Shown here: positions 1 to 11,219 of the stretch, piece after piece
Position numbering within the stretch: the first letter of the stretch is position 1
Layout: each line of letters begins with the position of its first letter
DNA from: Cytidiella melzeri
Lineage: Eukaryota; Basidiomycota; Agaricomycetes; Polyporales; Irpicaceae
Assembly: GCA_022592445.1 (NCBI GenBank)
Contig: JABYQR010000263.1
Location: forward strand, 1-64,000
Reading direction: 5' to 3'
DNA: 64,000 bases
Notes under the pieces: generated by a model
What the model was told of the DNA's origin: nothing
What the model saw: only the letters and a program-made list of their open reading frames with translations
Databases searched by the model: none
Position numbers and translations under genes: made by a program

Positions 1-1550
1 TTGAAAGTTACGAGTGTAGGGGATGACTAGGAGAGTCAACTAACTCTGGGAGTAAGTGTCTTGTTATTTCTCTGCTCTCTAGGAGCGGTATATATACATG
101 TCTGTAACTAGATTACTAATGCTACAGTAATGTCATATGAGTAAGGATTGGTAAGGATTGGTAATCCTATGAGTAATGATTGGTAATGCACAGTCCTGCT
201 TGCTAATACTACTGAATAGAGAATGTAAGCGATGACTGAGCATCCTACATAACTGAATGGTGCTGACTGAGCCTTTAGTAAGCTCAATACATTTGTTATA
301 TGAAATATGAGTCATGCAGAAGCCTCATGGTACTTCTGCTATTCAGTCATGGAAACTACTGGAACACGATGCCATATGGTGCAAGTATTGCATCGTGTGT
401 GATCATATGGATGGTGGAATCACATGCTATGTGCTTTCTGATCTTATCTATCTACATATCTAATCTACATTGTCCATAGATCTGATGTCCGATAATCAGC
501 GATACAATCTCGCTTTGACAACATTGTCAATGTAAAATATTCTACTTGCTTCTTGATTTGTCAATGATATACACGGCTACCATTCACTATGACCTGCTCA
601 TCGAACTACGGCACACATCTATGCAATGAGAGCAACCCGGCGCAAGTGTTTGATTGGGTATTAGTGCGTATAGAATGCAGAGCTTATTATGATAAGGGAA
701 GTAAGTTTGGTATAATAGACATTTTTGTTATACACTATGTATGGTCTTATAGCGTAGCGGTTTTGGCGGCTCCTCTATGGTTCTCTATACACGCTTTGTA
801 ATGAATGTTACTAATACTCCGTGCGCGAGTTCGAATCCGTGTAGGCGCATTTATTCCATTAGTACTAATAGTAAGTATAATAATCAATGATGGGTTAGCA
901 CGTATGATAACAAACTCCATTACAACGTTGTGATACTGCTAGTAAGCTGGATAACTAAGAGGTGTAAGACAATCTAATGCGGTAAGCAAGAAGTCAATAG
1001 TAAATCAAGTGAGTAAGTAAGGAAAATAAGTAATCGGCATTGAAGAGTCTGTGAAGTAAGTGTAATGCAATAACAAGAATGTATAATACTGTCGTCTAGA
1101 GTTGATTACTAGCACTATGTAGGCTGCGATGCCCTCTGGAGGTGTCTAGCAGTCGTGACGGTATCAAGATACATCAAGCTGGAGATGACATGCTCTAGAG
1201 GAGATCAATCTCACTAGAGGGTGGGCGGGACATCTAGAGGGTATAAGATTATCTCAAGAACTGATTGTCTCTAGAAGTTCACTATCTTCTCCGGATGTCA
1301 TTCAGATCCCCTCTGGAGGAGCTGGGCGCCTATCATCCCATCTACCCATCTGGATGGCTCGGGAGGCGCTTTCAAATTCTCCGACAAAGTCGAGCGTCTA
1401 GACAAACACTCATGAATCCCCCCACGATGTCACACGATCTCACGCCATCCCCTATGAGGAGATCAAATGGAAACATGTGGGATGGTGTGGAACGGTGTGG
1501 AACGGCATGGTATTGTGAGGAGATCGTAGGGGAGCGTGAGGAGATCACAG
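1..1550. other. AT-rich, repeat-rich stretch without a supported protein gene
   Basis: No ORF here has protein-like composition. The first 200 bases carry short direct repeats of a GTAAGGATTG / GTAATGATTG type (about 141-190). Bases 850-1100 are rich in GTAAG/GTAAGT words. From 1130 to 1320 variants of the palindrome CTCTAGAGG recur. Bases 1480-1560 hold short repeats (GGTGTGGAAC, GAGGAGATC). This looks like decayed non-coding or repeat-derived DNA flanking the kinase array. Confidence 0.5.
743..849 (+). repeat. tRNA-derived sequence (degenerate tRNA or SINE-like unit)
   Basis: A good RNA polymerase III A box (TAGCGTAGCGG, 750-760) and a B box (AGTTCGAATCC, 828-838) lie in the right order. 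The 3' end TAGGCGC resembles a tRNA acceptor strand. Its partner would be GGTCTTA (743-749), which pairs at only about five of seven positions including one wobble. The T stem is broken (GCGAG facing CCGTG). The A-to-B spacing of about 67 bp between the boxes is long for an intronless tRNA, and no clear anticodon arm is visible. I read it as a decayed tRNA gene or a tRNA-derived repeat, not a working tRNA. Confidence 0.4.
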
Positions 1551-1554
1551 GTAA

Positions 1555-1836
1555 AGGTGTTCAGGGTGCACGTCGATGTCATCAGCCACGACCACGAAGG
1601 TTTGCTCGGCTGCGCGGCTTGGTTGTCAAATCGAACCGTAACCAATTGCCCTCTATACCGTGCGGCCACACCCCACAGCGGGTTAATGGGAACAGAAACA
1701 TTTATTCGACTGCATTACGTTCGATAACCACATCAGAGACACATCGCTCCTGTCCACTGCAGACCTTCTTCGACTACTCAACGCTTCTTTCATCCTCATC
1801 CGAGTCGTCTCCCTCGGTATCTTCTGCAACCCCATC
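1555..1836. repeat. Duplicated 3' flank of the FunK1 genes (copy 1)
   Basis: Bases from about 1555 to 1836 are almost identical to about 8046-8340, downstream of FunK1 copy C. Only part of the module (about 4560-4740) is recognisable downstream of copy B. It begins at a GTAAAGGTGT word and runs into the 3' end of the kinase gene. The module was therefore duplicated together with the kinase units. On the minus strand it holds a short open frame including VWPHGIEGNW in the copy-C version, which I cannot assign to a family. Confidence 0.75.
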
Positions 1837-4537
1837 TTAGTAGCTAGCAGTGTCTTCGTTCAGCCGCATTCTCTTCGAGTTCTTTTCAGGTATCGGGGAT
1901 GAAACAGATTTGCGCTTCGAACCGGAATTGCCTTTCTCCGGAATAGCTCCTTGGGCAGCGAGGCCTATGAATTGGTCTTGGGTGACATCTTCAACGAGTT
2001 TGCCTTGAAGATGCGCTTCGATGATCTGCTCGGCAGCCTTCCGAAATACTGCCCAAATTTTTGCATGCGTGTCGAGAGCCCTGCTCCCACGAGGCAGCGG
2101 AGTTGGAGCAGCCTCACCTGCTATTTCCTCAACTGCTTCACCATCAGGTAATCTCGAGTTCAATAAGTCCGTATAGACGTTTTCGTTTTCGAACCTGAGC
2201 ACGGTAGGCACGTCATAGCTGTCTATAGTATTTTGTGAAGTAGAGGGAACCAGCCGGTCGCGGTATTGTTCCAACTCGTCGAAGTCGATCGTGGAGTAGT
2301 GCATCTTCAAGAGCCGATATAGCTTACGCAGGAGCTCGACCAGGATTGAGGAGACATGTCTCGCACTAAACGTGAAGCCGGGAGAACCAATCTGGTTTCT
2401 GAGAAGCTTTTTTTCACCTCCCGTGGAGAGCCCTCCGTCGTGGTCAACGCTCTGGTAGAAGTATGCCCAGACGTGCTGCGAGAGCGCGCCATTCTTACGG
2501 TTTGTTTTGATCAGGTCATCCGGGTTCAACGTCCTACCAATCGTATGATTGGTGAAATCATGGCGATGGAACCGAAGGCTACAGTAGGTAAGCACATGAA
2601 TGAAAGACTCGAGGTCATCGGCGAGCTCATTTGGTTTGAAAGGATATTGAAGGGCTACAGCGGACATGAACGCCCATGTTCCCTGCACAACGGGGATAGG
2701 TCAGTTACAAACTCGCCTCGAATACCGAGCGAACTCTCACACAACGAGTGTACTGCGTTGCTGGCGGTTCCAGTTCGTCCTTGTACTTGCACAAGTCCCA
2801 GTCGTTGAGTATGCCTCGGACATTGGCGTCTTCCTTGTCATCCTGATCCACGACAAGCATGACATTATCCACGCTGATGTCCCTGTGAAGCACCCCAGCC
2901 TTCGTCCAGGCCTCCTCGTGACCTGCCCTAATCAGTCTCAATCTACGCTCGACCCCTTATGTACTCACCTTGTAGCGCATTAAGTAACACCACGATCATG
3001 TCTAATGAGCCCCTGTATGCCTCCAGCGGTCGTGCAAGCTGCTCAAAAACAAGGCGACAATGAACACGCTCCAGTGGCACTTCCTCGAGGACAAGATGAA
3101 TTTGAGTAACGGTGCATTGGCCAACAAGATCCTCGCCTCCGATTACACTCGCGACATAGCGAACTCCCGCTGCCTTCAGCTTCTTGTATACATCTAGCTC
3201 TTTGGGAATCTTGCTTGAGATGGGGCGCCAGTAGTCTTTCAGGAAGCAGAGCCGTTTCGATTGTTGGTTGAAAGCCACGTAACCCTTGGTCGCGCGGCCT
3301 GTCGGCGAATAGGATGCAGCAATATGTTTTCCGATGAAGTATACGCCCATGCCGCTTGCGTCGACGTTGGGACAAGCCACCTGCGTATGTCAGTTATTGG
3401 GAGACCACACTCGAGTATCACAGACCTTGTAAACAGGATAAAGAAGCTGGTTGTCCAAGATCTCCTTGGCTCGCTCGGCAGCATAAGGGTTCTTCAGCTT
3501 ATAGCTTCTCAGCTCTTCTAGCTCCTTCGGAGTAGCGAGTTTGGCGGTTCTGTCATAACCCAGCTCTTCGGACGACAAGAGCGCAAGACGGGAAACAAAT
3601 CCCAGCAATGTCTCAAAAGCAATCGGAGTAGAGACGATACATCCGTTCCGGTCCCAGCGGGTGACACGCGCCATGTCCCGACAGATGTAGAGAACAAAAA
3701 CAAACGTTCGATGCTGCCGAGCCATGAGAGTTGCTACGAGCTCCTCCAGCTGTTCTTGGGCTTCCCTTCCGAGTCTTGTATCGCGCAGCAGGCCATATCC
3801 GTCCTCACGAAAGGAGAAAGCGGTGTGTTTCTCCTTTGTCTTGACCTGAATCCCAAGTGTTATCCAAGCCCATGCAACACGGGCTATGTGCTTCCGATTT
3901 GCTAAAATGTGTGGTTCTTCGGTGCTCATCCCGCTTGAATAGGCATCCTGGGCTCTCTGGGTCGTAGGATACATCGCAATGTCAATCACCGAATCGACAG
4001 CAGGGTTCTCGTTGTCACTCGTTGAAACCTCTCCGTCCTTGTGAGTCCCAGCCTCAGGCCACCTGGAGACATCCTTGAACGTGTAACACTCCTGCGTAGA
4101 GCTATCCAGGGAAATTTGCCTCATGGCCATGTTCAGACGTTCGCACTAGTAAAGTTGTGAGATGAGCATTTGAGGTAGGAGTGTGCCAATTGAGAACTTA
4201 CAATAAGTGAGAGATGCATGCTCTGCGGGACGTCTCGACAAGAGAGGCTTTGAGACTGCGTATGCCGCGGCAAATCTTGAAGCTCAGGTAGTTTGTCATG
4301 GCGACTCAGATAATGTTCTGTTGGCAGGAACAAAGCCATGAACTGGTCATACGGCAGTTGATGGTAGTGTGGTTTCCCCATGATAATATCTGCGTCGTGC
4401 CCGAGCGAATGTCGATTGGCAGTGGAGAGAGGCTCAATGACTAAAAGTTCAATGATGGCAGCAACAGTCCAACTTGAATGCGCCGGCCGCCAAGCAGTGC
4501 GCGATGTCCCGTTCCGGTCCGAACGCCACAAAGCCAT
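1837..4537 (-). CDS. FunK1-type fungal protein kinase, copy A (intact)
   Basis: Predicted 831-residue kinase of the fungal FunK1 family, expanded in Agaricomycetes. Five exons join cleanly: 4202-4537, 3426-4145, 2969-3380, 2741-2922 and 1837-2682, with introns of 45-58 bp. Visible motifs are the ATP-site lysine in FLKDYWR (about K400), the catalytic loop LHRDISVDN (H502-R503-D504, N509) and the metal site NDWDL (D530), where FunK1 has a DxD in place of DFG. GTWAFMSA follows the last intron, as in the family. The C-terminal tail is basic with an NLS-like SGSKRKS. Compared with copy C the tail ends early, at a TAG just after NEDTASY. The start is uncertain: the open frame continues upstream to a GTG, and I took the first ATG. 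The 5' end runs straight into the 3' flank of copy B, so the native promoter may be lost. Substrate and pathway are unknown. Confidence 0.8.
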
Positions 4538-4739
4538 CGTCTCCCAAATCGAGACACAGCCGTGCGGCCACACGACTTAGGTTGCATGCCGCAGCGAATT
4601 ACGCGCACAAACACATTTAATTCAGATATGTAACGCTCGCAAAACACATCACAAAGTTGACACACATCGCCCTTTCCCGCTGCAGACCTTCTTCGCCAAC
4701 TCGACGCTGTATTCGTCTCGCTCGTTACCTTCTGCAACC

Positions 4740-7400
4740 TTACCTAACTGGCTGGTAGCCAGTGGCTTCATTCGGCCGCTTTCTCTTCGAGTTCCCTTCA
4801 GGTATCGAGGATGAAGCAGATTTGCGCTTCGAACCGGAATTGCCTTTCTCCGGAATAGCTCCTTGAGCAGCGAGGCCTATGAATTGGTCTTGGGTGACAT
4901 CTTGAACGAGTTTGCCTTGAAGATGCGCTTCGATGATCTGCTCGGCAGCCTTCCGAAATACTGCCCAAATTCGTGTCGAGAGCCCTGCTCCCACGAGGCA
5001 GCGGAGTTGGAGCAGCCTCACCTGCTATTTCCTCAACCGCTCCACCATCAGGTAATCTCGAGTTCAATAAGTCCGTGTAGACGGATGCGGATTTGGACCT
5101 GAGCACGGTAGGCACGTCATAGCTGTCTATGGTATTTTGTGAAGTAGAGGGAACCAGCCGGTCGCGGTATTGTTCCAACTCGTCGAAGTCGATCGTGGAG
5201 TAGTGCATCTTCAAGAGCCGATATAGCTGGCGCAACAGCTCAATCAGAATTGGGGAGACATGTCCGTCACTGCAGGTGAAACGGGGTGAACCAGCCAGGT
5301 TTCTGTCCAATTTGTCCTCTCCTCCCGTGGAAACCCCTCCGTCGCGGTCAACGCTCTGGTAGAAGTGTGCCCAGACGCGCTGCGAGAGCCGCTGATTCTT
5401 ACGGGTTTGCTCGATCAACTGGTCTCTTGTCAGCTTGGAGCCAATGGCGTGGTTGGTTAAATTGTGGCGGTGAAATCGGAGACTGCAGTAGGTTGCCACA
5501 TGGATGAAAGACTCAAGGTCATCAGCGAGCTCATTTGGTTTGAAAGGATATTGAAGGGCTACAGCGGACATGAACGCCCATGTTCCCTGCACAGCGGGGA
5601 TAGGTCAGTTACAAACTCGCCTCGAATACCGAGCCAACTCTCACACAACGAGTGTACTGCGTTGCTGCCTGTTCCAGTTCGTCCTTGTACTTGCACAAGT
5701 CACAGTCGTTGAGTATGCCTCGGACATTGGCGTCTTCCTTGTCATCCTGATCCACGACACGCATGACATTATCCACGCTGGTGTCCCTGTGAAGCAGCCT
5801 TCGTCCAGGCCTCCTCGTGACCTGCCCTAATCAGTCTCGATTTACGCTCGACGCCTTATGTACTCACCTTGTAGCGCATTGATGAACACCACGATCATGT
5901 CTAATGAGCCCCTGTATGCCTCCAGCGGTCGTGCAAGCTGCTCAAAAACAAGGCGACAATGAACACGCTCCAGTGGTACTTCCTCGAGGACAAGATGAAT
6001 TTGAGTAACGGTGCATTGGCCAACAAGATCCTCGCCTCCGATTACACTCGCGACGTAGCGAACTCTCGCTGCCTGCAGCTTCATGTATACATCTAGCTCT
6101 TTGGGAATCCTGCGCGAGTTAGGACGCCAGTAGTCTTTCATGAAGTAGAGCCGTGTCGGCTTCTGCTTGTTGAAAGTCACGTAACCCTTGGTCGCGCGGC
6201 CCGTCGGCGAATATGAGGCTACACTATGCTTTCCGATAAAGTACACCCCCCTATCAGTGTACGCGACGTTGGTACCAGTGACCTACGGGTTTTGATCAGT
6301 GAAGAGCGTCGGTCCGCGAACGAATGAAGGGAAGATCCAGACCTTATAGATAGGGTAAAGCACCTGGTTGTCCAGGATATCCTTCGCGCATGAGGCAGTG
6401 TAGATTCCTGTTCAACATCTGAACCTTGGCCGAAGTCGCGGGCTCGGCCGTAGTATCGTAGCCAAGCTCGTCTCGTGACATAAGTGCGAGGCGATAAACG
6501 AAGTTGAGGATCTTTGCGGCCTCCTTGATGTACTTGACAGGGGTGGAGATAATACAGCCAACACGGTCCCAGCGGGTAAGAAAGGCTTCCTTGTCGACGA
6601 TGTATAGAATGAAGACGAAAGCCCGATGCTGGCGAAGCATGAGTTGCGTGGCGTACTTGGCAATCTGCGCCTGAGCTCTCCTCCCAGTATCGCTGTCTCG
6701 CAGAAGACTGGGCCGACCAAAGTCGAACGCAGATTCCGCCTCGTCCCGCTTCACCTCTACACCCATGGTCATCCACGCCCAAGCCACACGTGCCACATCA
6801 GTGCGTGCTGTATTTTCCATGTCGCGAGTAAAAGCTGCCCTAGCGTCCTCGGTATCTGGGTACATCGCGATATCGATCTTCAAATCATGTTCCTTTGACT
6901 CTATCCAATTGGATACATCCTTGAATACATACGGTGGTGTAGGAGGGGCGACTTCAGTGGTCTGTGCGTCAGGAGCTGAGGAGATGGCCAAGTTGGTCGC
7001 ATGAGCTGTGGCATTGCTGGCACCTTGGGAAGCGGGAAAAGTCACAGCTTGCGCGAGGGCTTCGTTGAGACTCACTGTTAAAAGTGACTTGATCAATGGC
7101 GACGAGGACACGAGAATCAGACGAAAAAAGCAAACGTACGAGTGGAGCATACATTTCCTGTTCTTACCAATTTCAGGAACATCCTGAAACTTCGTAGGCA
7201 TGAAGGCGAGTTGTTTCTTCGAAAGCTTCGGATGCCCAAGACCTTCGACTTTAGCAAATCGGGACATAAAGTTGTCGTAGTTCATCTTGCAATAGCACGT
7301 CTCCATCTCCATCACCACCTTTCGTTCGTAGAGGCCGTGCTTGGGTTTGACCTTCCGAGAAAACGCAGTATCCGCGGTCGGCGTGCGGTGAACAAATTCG
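4740..7400 (-). pseudogene. FunK1 kinase copy B, broken and chimeric
   Basis: This copy aligns along its length with copies A and C but cannot encode a full kinase. Relative to copy C it lacks about 160 bp at the 5' end, including the ATG. A net deletion of about 22 bp near 6410-6420 shifts the frame after the block ending VQML. A 5-base loss near 5796, just before the HRD loop, shifts it again. An 8-base loss near 4973 shifts it a third time in the tail. The catalytic loop also reads HRDTS instead of HRDIS, and the metal site NDCDL instead of NDWDL. Upstream exons resemble copy C and downstream exons resemble copy A, with a switch near 6060-6130. The upstream region to about 7840 matches the promoter region of copy C. 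Confidence 0.88.
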
Positions 7401-7429
7401 GCGGTGGTCGTGAAACAGGCTCCTCACGC

Positions 7430-7840
7430 CCAATCGATGACTTGGACGGGCCTGTCGCAGGATAAATAAGATCAGGAGGTAACTCCCTCCGTCAGCAATG
7501 GACAATGGCACCGCAAAACCTGATACTCACGGTTCACAGCCTCGAGTGTTCCTGGAAGGTACAAAGGTAGTAAACGTGTGCTATGGGGCAGTGTGTACGG
7601 TCAACTATAGCTGGTTAGCATAGCAACTCTCACTAGAACGCAGCTAAATACCTATTTGAGCAAGTCCTAGTCGTTCCAGGGGACCTACGATTGTGGATAA
7701 CAGGTAACTCTACGCCTGAGCGTGAGCTAGACCACCAAGTTCAACTTCATGCGGCCCAATGCTTGCAACTCATCCGCTCGGCCATCACCGAGCCACAATA
7801 CTGGATCTTGGCCGGCTTCTCCTTTCTGCAATGTACAGTG
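7430..7840. repeat. Duplicated 5' flank of FunK1 copies (copy-B version)
   Basis: Bases 7430-7840 match 11220-11640 with scattered substitutions. Shared landmarks are GGTTCACAGCCTCGAGTGT, the word GTGTACGGTCAACTATA, and the right border ending in CTTTCTGCAATGTA / CTTCCTGCAATGTA. The similarity stops abruptly after this word in both places, which marks one edge of the duplicated unit. Confidence 0.75.
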
Positions 7841-8045
7841 CGCAACGCCAAAGCCGACACGCGTTGGGAGTGCTCAAAAACTGTCATATTAGGTGGATTC
7901 TTAGTATTTGGAAGGAAACTGGCCAAAGTAACTGTTGAAGGTTGACTCGGTCGAGGGATCATCGTCGTGTTACGGATCAGCGACGTTTACTATGTTTGGA
8001 CTCACGGATCTGAGCGACTAAACTGACACATCGTGTCCTCGCTGC

Positions 8046-8273
8046 ATCAGTAAAGGTGTACAGGGTGCACGTCGATGTCATCAGCCACGACCACGAAGGT
8101 TTGCTCGGCTGCGCGGCTTCATTGTCAAAATCGAACCGTAACCAATTGCCCTCTATACCGTGCGGCCACACGCCACAGCGGGTTAATGGGAACAGAAACA
8201 TTTATTCGACTGCATTACGTTCGATAACCACATCAGAGACACATAGCTCCTGTCCACTGCAGACCTTCTTCAA
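8046..8273. repeat. Duplicated 3' flank of the FunK1 genes (copy 2)
   Basis: Nearly identical to 1555-1780 over more than 200 bases, including the GTAAAGGTGT border word. On the minus strand an open frame covers 7977-8201, but it starts without a sensible gene context, directly behind the stop of copy C. I treat it as duplicated flank, not a gene. Confidence 0.7.
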
Positions 8274-11137
8274 CTACTCAACGCTCCATTCATCCTCATC
8301 CGAGTCGTCTTCCTCGGTATCTTCTGCAACTTCATCTAAGTGGCTGGCACTGCCTTCGTTCGGCCGCATTCTCTTCGGGTTGCCTTTAGGTATCGAGGAT
8401 GGAGCAGATTTGCGCTTCGATCCGGACAGGCCTTTCTGCGGAATAGCCCCAAGCTCATCGAGGCCTAAGAGCTGATCTTGGGTGACATCTTCGAGGAATT
8501 TGCCTTCACGCCGCGCTTTCCTGATCTGCTCGGCAGCCTTCCAAAAGACTTTCCTGATTTCGGCGTGTGTGTCGAGAGCCCTGCGCCCACGAAGAACCGG
8601 ACGTGGAGCAGCCTCACTTGCACCTTCCTCATACTCTCCACTATCTTCAACTTCCGAGTCCGAGTGCTCCACATATTTGGGCAAGGAATTCAATGCGCGC
8701 ACGACAGGCACGGCAGAGTTGTCTTTTGTGTCTTGTGAAGGAGGGGGATCCAGCGACGAGGACGGCCATCCCCGGTATTGTTCCAACTCCTTCAAGTCGA
8801 TCGTGGAGTAATGTGTCTTTAACAGCCGGAATAATTTGTCGAAGAGGTCGACAAGAATAGGGGAGACATGCCCCGTGCTGAAAGAGAAGTCGGGTGAACC
8901 TATTTGGATTCTAGCCAATTTTTCCCTTCCACCCATGTAAATCCCGCCACCACAGTCGACGCTCTGCTCGAAGTACAACCAGGCGTATTCCGAAAGGCGT
9001 CCATTGTTTGCGTTCTGCTTGATCAAGTCAGCCTGTTGTAATTTCTGGCCAATCTTGTGGTTGGTCAGACTATGGCGATGGAACCGAAGGCCACAGTAGG
9101 TGAGCACATGAATGAAAGACTCGAGGTCATCGGCGAGCTCGTTTGGTTTGAAAGGATACTGGAGGGCCACAGCGGACATGAACGCCCATGTTCCCTGCAT
9201 AATGTGATAGGTCAATCATAAACTCGCCTTGCAGATCAGACCAAGTCTTACAGAACGGTTGTGCTGCGTCGCTGGTCGTTCCAGCTCGTCCTTGTACTTG
9301 CACAAGTCCCAGTCGTTGAGTATGCCTGTTACGGCGAGGTCTTTCTCATCTGCCTGGTCCACGACGCGCATGATATTGCCCACGCTAATATCCCTGTGAA
9401 GAATCCCGGCCTTTGTCCAGGCGTCCTTGTGACCTGTTGGAATCAGTTTCAAGCTGCGTCAAGACATATCATACACTCACCCTGTAACGCATGATATAAT
9501 ATCATGATCATATCCGATGAGCTGTTGTATGCCTCCAGCGGTCGTGCAAGCTCCTCTACCACAAGGCGACAGTGAAGACGCTCCAACGGTGCTTCCCCAG
9601 GGGGGAGGTAAATCTGAGTAACGGTGGATTGGCCCGGAACATCCTCGCCTCCGATCGCAGTCGCGACATAGCGGACTCCCTCTGTATTGAGCTTCTGGTA
9701 TACATCCAGCTCTTTGGGAATCTTGTTCGAGTTGGGGCGCCAGTAGTCTTTCATGAAGCAGAGCCGTTTCGGTTTCTGCTTGTTGAAAGTCACGTAACCC
9801 TTTGTCGCGCGGCCCGTCGGCGAATATGAGGCCACGCTATGCTTTCCGATGAAGTACTCCCCCCTATTGGTGTCCGCGACGTTGGCACAAGTAACCTACA
9901 GGTCTGATTAGCAACGAGCGTCATATCGCGAACAAGGGAAAATCAGACTTTATATATAGGATAAAACACCTGGTTGTCTAGGATCTCCGTCGCACAGGAG
10001 GTAACGTAAGGATTCTTGAAGTCCTGCGCAAAGTCCTTCAACATCTGAACCTCAGCTGAAGTGGCGAGCTCGGCCGTAGTATCGTAACCGAGCTCGTTTC
10101 GTGACATCAGTGCGAGGCGATATACGAAGTTGAGGATCTTTGCGGGCTCCTCCATGTACTTGATAGGGGTTGTTATGATGCAGCCAACACGGTCCCAGCG
10201 GGTAATGAAGGCTTCATTGTCGACGATGTATAGAATGAAGACGAACGCCCGATGTTGGCGAAGCATGAGTTGCGTGGCGTACTTTGCAATCTGCGCCTGA
10301 GCTACTCTCCCATGATCGCTGTCTCGCAGAAGACCGGGCCGAGCCAAGTCGAACGCAGATATTTCATTTTCCGCTTCACCTCTACGCCCATGGTCATCCA
10401 CGCCCAAGCTACACGCGCCGATCAGTGCGTGCTGTCTGTTCATGTCGTGATTGAAAGCTCTCCGAGCGTCCTCGGTGTCTGGGTACATCGCGATATCGAT
10501 CTTCAAATCTTGGTCGTTTGACTCTATCCAATTAGAGACATCCTTGAATATATAACGTGATTTCGAGGGGACGACTGTAGTAGTTTGTGTGTCGGGAACT
10601 GAAGGGATAGCAAGCTCGGTGGTATGAGCTGTGGCGTTGGTGACGGCATGGGCAGCGGCAAAACTCTCAGCTTGCGCGAGGGCTTCGTTGAGACTTTTGC
10701 ACTGTCGAAAGGGAGTTACTCAATCGCGACGAGAACATGAGAAGTTGACGAAAGCAGACGTACCAGTGGGGCATACATTTTCTGTTCTTTGCCCTTTTAG
10801 GAACATCCTGAAGCTTCGCAGACATGGAGGAGAGTTGTTCCTCTGAAAGATTCGGCTGACCAAGACCTTCGACTTTAGCAAATAGTGACATGAACCTGTC
10901 GTAGTCCATCTTATGGTAGCACGTCTTCATCTCCACCACCACCTTCCGTTCGTAGAGGCCGTGCTTGGGCTTGATGTTGTGAGAAGACGCTTTATCCGCG
11001 GTCGGCGTGCGGTTAACAACTGCGGCGGTGGTATTGGGTGGCGTCGTTGGCCGCGACTTGGGCTCACTGTCTGCTCCCAGCGTCGCCGGAGGAGAGGAAG
11101 GAGGAGGCTCGTCAGAAGGCGTGGCTGGAGTAGACAT
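8274..11137 (-). CDS. FunK1-type fungal protein kinase, copy C (intact, most complete)
   Basis: Predicted 878-residue FunK1 kinase. Five exons keep frame: 10764-11137, 9949-10693, 9481-9895, 9252-9433 and 8274-9194. Introns are 47-70 bp. The start MSTPATPSDEP has a good context (CTACCATGTC) and opens a Ser/Pro/Thr-rich N-terminus. Key residues are the ATP-site lysine in FMKDYWR (about K422), catalytic LHRDISVGN (H524-R525-D526, N531) and NDWDL (D552). The tail carries SGSKRKS and a very acidic end (EEDDSDEDEWSVE) that copy A lacks. The first intron uses an AAAAG acceptor, the only site that keeps frame, so that junction is less certain. This copy is the best reference for the ancestral unit, and nothing in it suggests loss of function. 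Confidence 0.85.
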
Positions 11138-11219
11138 GGTAGTCGCAATGAGAGAGTACCTTTCAGGGGGGAGCCGCCTTATAAGGTGGTCGTGGAACAG
11201 GCTCGTGACGCCCAATCGA

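Noticed and set aside
1265..1840. Plus-strand open frame of 191 codons
   Set aside because: It is antisense to, and downstream of, FunK1 copy A, contains the duplicated 3' flank, and has no homology or splice pattern. The real signal is on the minus strand.
4138..4573. GTG-initiated extension of FunK1 copy A (VWPHG...)
   Set aside because: The first codon is GTG, not ATG, and the sequence is the shared flank of copy B. I start at ATG 4535-4537, and even that is tentative.
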